From: a virus | Strand: one strand, 5' to 3' | Virus record (IMG/VR): IMGVR_UViG_3300033388_001133 | Location: 1 to 42,261 of that record | DNA: 42,261 bases | Shown: piece by piece, positions 32,306 through 39,539 of the stretch | Numbering within the stretch: the stretch's first letter is position 1 | Layout: every line of letters starts with the position of its first letter | Position numbers and translations under genes: made by a program | Notes under the pieces: generated by a model | Seen by the model: only the letters and a program-made list of their open reading frames with translations | Told to the model about the DNA's origin: nothing | The model's database searches: none

Positions 32306-33084
32306 AAGTTGAACTGATCGATCACCCACTTTTTGCGCTGGAGCTATTGCTCTACACTAAAAATACCCGGCTACAGGGCGGCCAAACATTACAGGATATA
32401 ATTCATTGGCCTATGGAAAAGAAACTGGAGCATCTAGCCTATATGCGCGACACGATTAAGAGCAGCTGGGAGTTCGTCAATTATACCTTCGAGATTAGCG
32501 GAGTCACCCGGGCCTTCACCCACCAGCTAGTTCGGACTCGTAATGGGCGCTATGCGCAGGAGTCTATGCGTACTGTTGATGTATCCGGGGCTGAGGTTAA
32601 GGCTCCTGACTTTGCTGAGTTCAATCCAGGTCAGGAATTCATGACCCTTAAATGGAATAGAATGGCTGATGACGCTATGATGCATTATAAGGAGTTAATT
32701 GAAGATGATGTTGCACCGCAGGATGCCCGGGGAATCCTCCCCACTAACGTATGTACCTCAATCATCGCTCAATTCTCACTCAGGACACTGCATGAAATGG
32801 CGCAAGTGCGCTTGTGTACTCGAACCCAGGGCGAATACCAGAATGTATTCCGAGAGATGAAAGCAGCGGTGGTTGAGGTGCACCCTTGGGCTGATGACTT
32901 TATCCAAGTCGCATGCGTCAATACCGGAGTCTGCGTATTCCCCCGGTATACCGAGTGTCCGATTCAGGAGGAAACATATAATGCCCGATCCACTTATGAA
33001 TTTCGTAAGCGTAAAGTGAAAGAGGCATTTGATAATATCCGCCACGAAGCAGTGCCTGTAGTTAAAGATGGGAGAACGATGTGA
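32302..33084 (+). CDS. thyX: Flavin-dependent thymidylate synthase
   Basis: 260 residues, ATGA overlap with the previous gene. The signature THQLVRTRNGRYAQESMRT corresponds to the ThyX RHRxxSxNExSxRY motif in its phage variant, and FSLRTLHEMAQVRLCTRTQG is the second FAD/dUMP-binding helix. It makes dTMP from dUMP with FAD and NADPH and would supply the replisome of the same operon. Start is well supported. Confidence 0.9.
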   Translation: MKVELIDHPLFALELLLYTKNTRLQGGQTLQDIIHWPMEKKLEHLAYMRDTIKSSWEFVNYTFEISGVTRAFTHQLVRTRNGRYAQESMRTVDVSGAEVKAPDFAEFNPGQEFMTLKWNRMADDAMMHYKELIEDDVAPQDARGILPTNVCTSIIAQFSLRTLHEMAQVRLCTRTQGEYQNVFREMKAAVVEVHPWADDFIQVACVNTGVCVFPRYTECPIQEETYNARSTYEFRKRKVKEAFDNIRHEAVPVVKDGRTM

Positions 33085-33392
33085 ATGATTCTAAGCAGAA
33101 GTTTGATGATCAGATTCATGCCCTGGCGAAAATTTTTAATGCCAAGAATGAACAATACGGAGACAGTGCCTTCGAGATTGGCGATCATGACTCATCTTTC
33201 AAATGGTGGATGCGATTCTCGGACGTATCCCGGAAATTTACCCGGCTAGAGCAACTCACCACCCTAGCCGCAGGGCCAGTTAGGACTGATGCTGAACATG
33301 AGTTCAGGTTTAATGCCCGAGAGAAACTGGTGGACGACTATAGAGACTTAGCAATTTACGCGATCATCGCTGTGATCGTACTGGAGGAATGA
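33081..33392 (+). CDS. All-alpha NTP pyrophosphatase-like protein (NMAD1/MazG-like)
   Basis: 103 residues from a GTG that overlaps the thyX stop, with GGGAGAACGAT upstream. KNEQYGDSAFE, then RFSDVSRKFTRLEQL and EKLVDDYRDLAIYAIIAVIV, follow the pattern of phage DUF1599/MazG-like helical nucleotide hydrolases. A dNTP pool role next to thyX fits. The family call is by pattern. Confidence 0.6.
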   Translation: MNDSKQKFDDQIHALAKIFNAKNEQYGDSAFEIGDHDSSFKWWMRFSDVSRKFTRLEQLTTLAAGPVRTDAEHEFRFNAREKLVDDYRDLAIYAIIAVIVLEE

Positions 33393-33393
33393 C

Positions 33394-33921
33394 ATGTTAT
33401 TTTTTGATACTGAAACGACCGGACTAATCCGTAACGTAGCACTAAGCCTAGACAAACAGCCACACATCATCGAGATAGGCATAGTGCGTGACCCGGATAT
33501 AAAGGGACGCAACAGGCATTTCCATACCACGCTCCACGTGCCGGTAAAATTAGAACCAATCATCACCAAGATCACCGGGCTGAAGGACGATGATCTGGTT
33601 GACAGTCCTATCTTTGCTGAAATCTATGATGAGCTCTGCGAGTTTGCCGAGGGCGAAACGAAATGGGTGGCACACAACGTGCCTTTCGATAGAGGCATGC
33701 TGGATTTTGAGCTTCAACGAATTAATGTAGCGGAAACTTTACATTGGCCTGTTACGTTCATCGACACAGTCCAGTTAGCCAAGCCGCATTACAATGGTCG
33801 GTTTATGAAGCTGATTAAATTGTACGAGGATTTGATTGGCCCTTATAAGCAGACTCACCGGGCGATAGATGACGCTGAGATGCTGCTGAAAGTCTACCAC
33901 GCACTGATGGTGAAGGGTTAA
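33394..33921 (+). CDS. DnaQ-like 3'-5' exonuclease (proofreading subunit)
   Basis: 175 residues with GGAGGAATGAC upstream. DEDDh residues are all visible: D5 and E7 in FFDTETTG, the second Asp in AHNVPFDRGML, and THRAIDDAEML with the catalytic His and last Asp. It ends TAATG into the polymerase gene, so it is the natural proofreading partner (epsilon-like) of the DnaE-type enzyme. Confidence 0.9.
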   Translation: MLFFDTETTGLIRNVALSLDKQPHIIEIGIVRDPDIKGRNRHFHTTLHVPVKLEPIITKITGLKDDDLVDSPIFAEIYDELCEFAEGETKWVAHNVPFDRGMLDFELQRINVAETLHWPVTFIDTVQLAKPHYNGRFMKLIKLYEDLIGPYKQTHRAIDDAEMLLKVYHALMVKG

Positions 33922-36737
33922 TGGAAATAGCAGCACGAACTGAGTTCACTTTCCGGGAAGTGTATGGCCCTATTAAGCAGGTTGTGGCTGCTGGGGCACG
34001 AGGTATTGCTGACGGTAATAGCTGGGGCCATATCTTCTTTTGGAAGGAGTGCCGGAAAGCAGGATTCAATCCGCTGCTCGGAGTTCGGTTCAATGTGTTC
34101 GCTGAATTCGAGGCGACCCGGGAGCGAGGGGATGAGTGGATCGCTTACGCTAAAGGATCGGCGGGATTGCCGGCTTTATATAGGCTTGTTGAGAGGTCGG
34201 AGGCACAGTTCTACTACCGTCCGAGGCTCCTGTATAGCGACCTAGCCGAAAACGCCGAGGCACTGTGCCTAATAGGTGCTCCATGGGCCTACGCTCCCGA
34301 CTTCCCCTACTACACACACCGACATCCCGGAAACGACGGTATACAATGCCTAAGCCCCGTAGCAGTCTCATCGGATAACTTCTATCCTACCCCCGGGGAT
34401 GAGGAGGTCTACAGATTGATGGCCCTTAGAGGTGGTGTCCTACGAGGTGAGCCTATGCACCTTCTCGGGGAGGCTGAACTGATAGACCGATACGGATTCG
34501 AGGCGCTCGATAGGTCGGTTCAAATCTGGGAGGATTATCAGGTTGACGAGCTACCCGTAGCAACCAATGTTAAGTTCGGTAGCGAGCACCCAATGGACGA
34601 CATCGTCACCGAATGTATGGAGCAGATGGTTGCCCGGGGATTCGATGAGAATGAAGAATATAACGATAGACTTGAGCACGAACTGGAGTTGATAGATGAA
34701 AAAGGATTTGCTGATTACTTTCTTGTTATTGCTGATATGTGTAGGTTTGCTAAGCAACATATGCTCGTCGGCCCAGCTAGGGGTAGTTCTGCTGGTAGTC
34801 TTGTCTGCTGGCTTCTTGGTATCACTGAGGTTGATCCTATTCCTCACGGACTTATCTTTGAAAGGTTCATCGACGTCAATCGGTTTGACTTCCCGGATAT
34901 TGATATCGACTTTCCTGATGACTACCGGGACATGGTTTTTGATTATCTTAGTGACAAGTACGGGCACGCCCGAGTGGCTAGGCTTGGAACGATTATGCGG
35001 TACAAACCGAAGTCTGCCCTGACTGACTTCTCTAAGGTACTGGACATACCGGAGTGGGAGATCAAGGCAGTAAAGGATGCCATCATCGAGCGATCAGGAG
35101 GTGACGCCCGGTTAGGCTTTTGCCTAGAGGATACGCTGAACCTATTGGATGTGGGCAAGGAACTCAAGCTGAAGTATCCGCAGATAGCACTAGCGGGTCG
35201 GATAGAGATGCACGCCCGACAGACCGGACAGCACGCCGCAGGACTCATAATCTGTAACGAACCGATCACTGACTTCTGCGGTAAGTCTAGGAACGGAGTG
35301 GCTCAGGTCGAAAAGAAAGGCAGTGAGCTACTCAACATGCTGAAGATCGACGCACTAGGCCTGCGGACTCTTACGGTACTACAGGACGCTTGCGAGGTGG
35401 CCGGGATAGACTTCCATCATTTTTATAATCTACCACTCGATGATCAAGGGGCATTCGATGTTCTCAATGAAGAAAGATATGCCGGCATCTTCCAGTTTGA
35501 AGGTCCGAGCCTACAAGGTGTCGTCAGACAGACTGGAGTTAAGAATTTCAATGACATTTCAGCTGCAACAGCTTTGGCTAGACCGGGACCACTTAACAGC
35601 GGTGGAACTGCAGAATATATTGAACGAAGAACTGGGGAAAAAAGCATTACCTATCTTCACCCGCTTCTGGAAGACATTACACAAGAGACTTTCGGAGTCA
35701 TTGTCTACCAAGAGCAAGTGATGATATGCACCCGGCAACTAGGCAACTTCAGCTGGGCCGATACCGCGAACATCCGCAAGCTCATGAGCAATCGAGAGGG
35801 TGACGAATCATTCATGGGGTTCGAGGAATTGTTCATCACTGGCGCCATGAGTAACGGTATGCCTAAGAAGGAGGCGCAGAAGATTTGGGATAGTTTCGTG
35901 ACCTTCGGCTCATGGGCCTTCAATAAGTCTCACGCAGTCAGCTACGGAATGGTAAGCTATTGGTGCTGTTGGATGAAGGCGCATCACCCGGGGGCATTCG
36001 CAGTAGGCTGTCTCCGGCATACCAAAGACCCAGACCAAGCCCTACGTCTGCTCCGGGAACTATCCAAAGAAGGAATGGATTATGTTCCGGTTGACGCGCA
36101 ATCAAGTAGACTTCATTGGTCGCTAAAGGATGGTAAGCTGCTCGGAGGATTACTCAACGTCAAAGGCATTGGTGAAAAGAAAGCCATGACCATAATCAAT
36201 TGTCGCGATAACGGCATCACCTTGCCTGCCGGACTACAGAAGCTGCTGGACAATCCGATAACGCCGTATGATCAGCTGTGGCCTGTCACCGATCAGTTCC
36301 GGGCGGTATACGAGAACCCGAAAGCCTATAAGATTGGCGACATTGCGCTATGCTTTACGCACGACGTTCAGGAGGATGGGACGGAGCACGAGCATGTAGT
36401 CATTGGGCGACTGGTCCGCAAGTCTATCCGCGATCTGAATGAGGAGTCGTCAGTGCTGAAGCGCGGCGGCAAGATATTGAAAGAGAACACCATGAAGATG
36501 ACATTCTTAATGGAGGATGATACTGGGATGTTGCTCTGTAGTATCGGACGTTACAAGTATAAGCAGATGGGCAAGCCAATGATCGAGTCAGTATCCCCGG
36601 GAGAATTTCTGGTTGTGAAGGGCAAGATACTGCCGGGGTACAGCCGCATATTTTTCGTGAGCACTTGGTACCGGGTAACTAAGCCCGAGGACTTTTTGAA
36701 ATTGAAGAAAGATCAATATTTGGGTACAGCAGCATGA
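33921..36737 (+). CDS. dnaE: DNA polymerase III alpha-type (C-family) replicative polymerase
   Basis: 938 residues, against about 1,160 for the E. coli enzyme. GPARGSSAGSLVCWLLG (284-300) and the catalytic FPDIDIDFPDD (324-334) are intact, and HARQTGQHAAGLII and SHAVSYGMVSYWCCWMKAHH are conserved palm/finger segments. The C-terminus carries an OB-like domain (FLMEDDTGMLLCSIGRYKYK, FLVVKGKI). The N-terminal PHP domain is short and lacks its HxH metal motif, so it is probably inactive. The stop overlaps the next gene. Confidence 0.93.
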   Translation: MEIAARTEFTFREVYGPIKQVVAAGARGIADGNSWGHIFFWKECRKAGFNPLLGVRFNVFAEFEATRERGDEWIAYAKGSAGLPALYRLVERSEAQFYYRPRLLYSDLAENAEALCLIGAPWAYAPDFPYYTHRHPGNDGIQCLSPVAVSSDNFYPTPGDEEVYRLMALRGGVLRGEPMHLLGEAELIDRYGFEALDRSVQIWEDYQVDELPVATNVKFGSEHPMDDIVTECMEQMVARGFDENEEYNDRLEHELELIDEKGFADYFLVIADMCRFAKQHMLVGPARGSSAGSLVCWLLGITEVDPIPHGLIFERFIDVNRFDFPDIDIDFPDDYRDMVFDYLSDKYGHARVARLGTIMRYKPKSALTDFSKVLDIPEWEIKAVKDAIIERSGGDARLGFCLEDTLNLLDVGKELKLKYPQIALAGRIEMHARQTGQHAAGLIICNEPITDFCGKSRNGVAQVEKKGSELLNMLKIDALGLRTLTVLQDACEVAGIDFHHFYNLPLDDQGAFDVLNEERYAGIFQFEGPSLQGVVRQTGVKNFNDISAATALARPGPLNSGGTAEYIERRTGEKSITYLHPLLEDITQETFGVIVYQEQVMICTRQLGNFSWADTANIRKLMSNREGDESFMGFEELFITGAMSNGMPKKEAQKIWDSFVTFGSWAFNKSHAVSYGMVSYWCCWMKAHHPGAFAVGCLRHTKDPDQALRLLRELSKEGMDYVPVDAQSSRLHWSLKDGKLLGGLLNVKGIGEKKAMTIINCRDNGITLPAGLQKLLDNPITPYDQLWPVTDQFRAVYENPKAYKIGDIALCFTHDVQEDGTEHEHVVIGRLVRKSIRDLNEESSVLKRGGKILKENTMKMTFLMEDDTGMLLCSIGRYKYKQMGKPMIESVSPGEFLVVKGKILPGYSRIFFVSTWYRVTKPEDFLKLKKDQYLGTAA

Positions 36738-36988
36738 TCCTTAGTTATTATGGCAGTTGTGATGAGAAATATCGACCATCAGGCTGGCAGACAATAAGGC
36801 ACACGGTGTCTGGCTACTATAAAAGTTATGAAACCACTGCTGACTATGTACCACAGGGTCTGAACATTTGGTGGATAAAAAAGCGATCAAACCGATTTTC
36901 AGAACCAGGTCAGGAACTTTTTGGACCTTGTGCGCGAACAGCACGAAGCGTAATGAACCAATCGTCAGGCAGATCAGAGGATACATAA
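36734..36988 (+). CDS. Small protein of unknown function
   Basis: 84 residues filling the gap between polymerase and nuclease genes, with ATGA and TAATG overlaps at its two ends. It begins MILSYYGSCDEKYRPSGWQT and has LNIWWIKKRSNRF. The exact end-to-end overlaps are the main support. No family recognised. Confidence 0.55.
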   Translation: MILSYYGSCDEKYRPSGWQTIRHTVSGYYKSYETTADYVPQGLNIWWIKKRSNRFSEPGQELFGPCARTARSVMNQSSGRSEDT

Positions 36989-37410
36989 TGGCTGAGAAAA
37001 GTTTGTGGTCATATCTGAATAAAGGTATGAGAGGCAGGTGGCACCACGCCAAACGTCACGAGGACTTGCTGGGAGGCGGCACCAGCGACGTATCCTACTA
37101 TCACCACGGCAATAGCTGGGTTGAATTGAAGGAGGTCAAGAAACTACCAGTCAGGCCAACGACAGGTATTCACTTGGGCCAGTACCATAAGGAGGAGAAC
37201 CAAAGACACTTCCTCATTATGCGTAAGGGTTGGCTGCTGATCCGGGTAAACTATCCCCGGCGCTGTTACATACTATTGGACTGGAATGACTTGCCGCCCT
37301 TCGATAAACCGCATTGGACTTATGATGAATTAAAGCATCACTCTGTTCAGTATTGGTATACTAGAATTAACTTCGACCATTTAGACAACCTACTAAGGCA
37401 CCCAGAATGA
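36988..37410 (+). CDS. PD-(D/E)XK nuclease (VRR-NUC/resolvase-like)
   Basis: 140 residues from the ATG at 36,988, the start that overlaps the previous stop; an upstream start at 36,868 is rejected. KRHEDLLGGGTSDVSYYHHG gives the E and the catalytic D, and SWVELKEVKK gives the ExK; GQYHKEENQRHFLIMRKGW follows as in Holliday-junction-resolvase-like nucleases. A role in resolving replication or recombination intermediates before packaging is likely. Confidence 0.75.
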   Translation: MAEKSLWSYLNKGMRGRWHHAKRHEDLLGGGTSDVSYYHHGNSWVELKEVKKLPVRPTTGIHLGQYHKEENQRHFLIMRKGWLLIRVNYPRRCYILLDWNDLPPFDKPHWTYDELKHHSVQYWYTRINFDHLDNLLRHPE

Positions 37411-37727
37411 GATACTCTAAGAAGCACGTCAACGAAATCATCGACCAGATTATGAAAGCAGTCGAAGAAGCAGCGCAACAAGAAGTGTTTGTCAGCGATA
37501 GCGCAATCGAACTCATCCGCGAAGAACATCTGCTCATAGACAGGCGATTGAGTTCCATCCCAGAGTATCGCTCAGACATACTCCGGGACTTCATGAGCCT
37601 TAAACTGAGCTACAAAGAACTGATGTCTAAGTACCACTGCTCCGAGCGCACCGTTAAGAAGTTACTAATGGAGTGCGCTGAGGATGATGAGCGGGTGTAC
37701 GCTGAGATAGAATTCAGGCGTCATTAG
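37407..37727 (+). CDS. HTH regulator-like protein
   Basis: 106 residues, ATGA overlap. The C-terminal half LKLSYKELMSKYHCSERTVK, then KLLMECA, is a clear helix-turn-helix. The N-terminal half is helical (NEIIDQIMKAVEEAAQQEVF). It is the last early gene; its stop overlaps the stop of the convergent holin gene by three bases. A transcription regulator of the early-to-late switch is possible. Confidence 0.65.
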   Translation: MRYSKKHVNEIIDQIMKAVEEAAQQEVFVSDSAIELIREEHLLIDRRLSSIPEYRSDILRDFMSLKLSYKELMSKYHCSERTVKKLLMECAEDDERVYAEIEFRRH

Positions 37728-38149
37728 CCACCAGCGACGTCAGTGCGTGCAACTCCGAGTCGCTTCTCATATGTCCGCAGTCCACCCAGACCAAGCATGC
37801 CGAGGAGGATAGTGGTAAGTTGACCTGTATCAAGTTCAGGCATTCCCTCCAAATCTGCTCCACTGAGGAAGGCTGCCCAAGAAGCAATCGGGAGTATAAT
37901 AAAATTCCATCCGAGGGCAATACCGCAAATCCATCCAATTGCGGGTCGCCATCCAGCCACAAAGATACTTCCATGCTGGGCCTCCATCTTATTGATTTCC
38001 AGTTGGCCCTGTACTAGCGAAGTCATAGCGACCAACATCTGGCCTTCCAGTTGTTCCTTTGCCTCCTCCCGTTTGTTCTTGTCGGGGATGAACTTCAGGA
38101 ACCCGTCAACGATAGGGCCAAGCACTCCTTTCAGTAATGTACCAAACAT
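37724..38149 (-). CDS. Holin (GTA-type, three TM)
   Basis: 141 residues. An amphipathic N-terminus (FGTLLKGVLGPIVDGFLKFI) and charged linker precede FVAGWRPAIGWICGIALGWN and FIILPIASWAAFLSG, then a weaker third segment LTTILLGMLGLGGLRTYEK. This matches the holin_3TM family of gene transfer agents and many phages. It forms the membrane lesion that releases the endolysin. Last gene of the lysis cluster, converging on the early operon without a terminator. Confidence 0.8.
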   Translation of the reverse strand: MFGTLLKGVLGPIVDGFLKFIPDKNKREEAKEQLEGQMLVAMTSLVQGQLEINKMEAQHGSIFVAGWRPAIGWICGIALGWNFIILPIASWAAFLSGADLEGMPELDTGQLTTILLGMLGLGGLRTYEKRLGVARTDVAGG

Positions 38150-38388
38150 TATTTCTTCCTCCTAAACCAGTTCCAGCCCGTAAAGAAATGCGGAACCAAC
38201 CAAGCGAATCCCGCTGCTAGTCCTACCCGAAAGAACCAATTGATACCGGATCGCTCTGACCCAGTACCGATTAGCTTCCAGATGTTCTCGCTCAGGGTAT
38301 CCCCGGGAATGTTATTAGCAATAGCAAAGTATTCGACGATACAGAACATCGCCACCCACGCAATCCATAACCAACTATACATATTCAT
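38149..38388 (-). CDS. Small two-TM membrane protein of the lysis cluster
   Basis: 79 residues with two hydrophobic segments, ~3-25 (MYSWLWIAWVAMFCIVEYFA) and ~51-70 (WFFRVGLAAGFAWLVPHFF), and a basic tail. Overlaps the previous and next genes by a few bases. A second holin or pinholin is possible. Confidence 0.6.
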   Translation of the reverse strand: MNMYSWLWIAWVAMFCIVEYFAIANNIPGDTLSENIWKLIGTGSERSGINWFFRVGLAAGFAWLVPHFFTGWNWFRRKK

Positions 38389-38741
38389 CCGAAGTCCTCA
38401 AATCTGTCGCAGTTTAAAGTATCCATTTTCTTTTTTATCTTCTCGATCAGGCGACGCAACTCAACTGAATTGTCGCCATCCTCCTGCTCGTGTAGAGCAT
38501 CAATCAACTCCTCCTCGTACTCATCGCACTTCCATTCGTCACGCGATTCCTTAATGGCGTCGATGACATTCTTCTCAGACACCATTCGCGTTGCGATCAT
38601 TGCGTCGATATCAGCCTTATGCTGGGCGGGCGTAGTCCAACCGACACTAGCCCATAAAGCAATTGTTAAAGATATTGCACTCAGCGAACTCACCACGATG
38701 CCTACTCCCCAAGCCAATTTGGCTCTCGATGATATACTCAT
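38385..38741 (-). CDS. Membrane-anchored coiled-coil protein, possibly i-spanin-like
   Basis: 118 residues. One N-terminal TM helix (WGVGIVVSSLSAISLTIALW) is followed by a ~75-residue charged helical region (MVSEKNVIDAIKESRDEW, LIDALHEQEDGDNSVELRRL). This topology is that of inner-membrane spanins, but no outer-membrane lipoprotein partner is visible, so the call is tentative. Confidence 0.5.
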   Translation of the reverse strand: MSISSRAKLAWGVGIVVSSLSAISLTIALWASVGWTTPAQHKADIDAMIATRMVSEKNVIDAIKESRDEWKCDEYEEELIDALHEQEDGDNSVELRRLIEKIKKKMDTLNCDRFEDFG

Positions 38742-39019
38742 TTTGTCCTCTCCATAAGCGTAGCCACACCTTTGCCTAGCTTAATGATTTCAGTATTGTT
38801 TCGATCCTGAGCGATGCGAACTGATTTCAAAGACGCATTGACATCGTCCAGAGCTATCGTAATGGTGTCTGCTTCAACTGGGTCTTTCGCTATATCGGCC
38901 TTTTCAGCTTTGTGACGCAGCCGTTGCTCGATAGAACCAACCCAGATACCGATAGATAAGATAGCACCTGTTACCCATTTCATGATAGTCACCGTTATCA
39001 TTTGTTCATCAGCCATCAT
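38738..39019 (-). CDS. Small membrane/coiled-coil protein of the lysis cluster
   Basis: 93 residues with one N-terminal TM helix (VTIMKWVTGAILSIGIWVGS) and a helical region ALDDVNASLKSVRIAQDRNN. It overlaps the endolysin 3' end. It resembles haemolysin XhlA-type phage proteins in reverse topology. Exact role unknown. Confidence 0.5.
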   Translation of the reverse strand: MMADEQMITVTIMKWVTGAILSIGIWVGSIEQRLRHKAEKADIAKDPVEADTITIALDDVNASLKSVRIAQDRNNTEIIKLGKGVATLMERTK

Positions 39020-39539
39020 TAAATTCCTTCAAGTTATCAACCAATAAGTCTATCGCAATCTCTCGGTTCTCAATTATTAGTGCTGAGTGGTGTACGAATT
39101 CCGGTTCGATGATAACTGCCGGGCATTTAGTTCGAGCGAGAAAAAAGTCAGGCCCACGCTTTGGATCCATTTTGTACCATCCCTCCTTAACCCCTCGGGA
39201 GGGAGGGAAACACTCTGATAGAGCCTCCTGACAGAGCGTAGCAATGTGTAGACCGGGTTCGCTCCCGGGATAGTATAGAGTTTCGCATCCTCGGCCTACG
39301 TGTTTGCCATCTTTCATTGCGCTATTAAAATGAATCTCTATAGTGATGTCGCCATTCATTATCCGAGCGTTGATGAAGTTCACTTTGGATTGCAGTGTTC
39401 CCGGGGGAACTAACGCACAGCCAGTCCCCATCTTGATATCAAATACGTCAGCCCACTTAACGGCCTCATCATGCTCAGTGAACCGTTCAAAGGTAGCCCC
39501 AGGCGCGGCGGCGTGATGCCCTGCGGAAATGAAGATCAT
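39009..39539 (-). CDS. N-acetylmuramoyl-L-alanine amidase endolysin
   Basis: 176 residues, single domain. FISAGHHAAAPG gives the first zinc His, TIEIHFNSAM the second, and VIIEPEFVHH the catalytic Glu, in the amidase_3 order. No signal peptide is visible, so export would depend on the holin. It cuts the peptide stem from MurNAc in the periplasm. The start overlaps the tail-tip stop. Confidence 0.87.
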   Translation of the reverse strand: MIFISAGHHAAAPGATFERFTEHDEAVKWADVFDIKMGTGCALVPPGTLQSKVNFINARIMNGDITIEIHFNSAMKDGKHVGRGCETLYYPGSEPGLHIATLCQEALSECFPPSRGVKEGWYKMDPKRGPDFFLARTKCPAVIIEPEFVHHSALIIENREIAIDLLVDNLKEFNDG

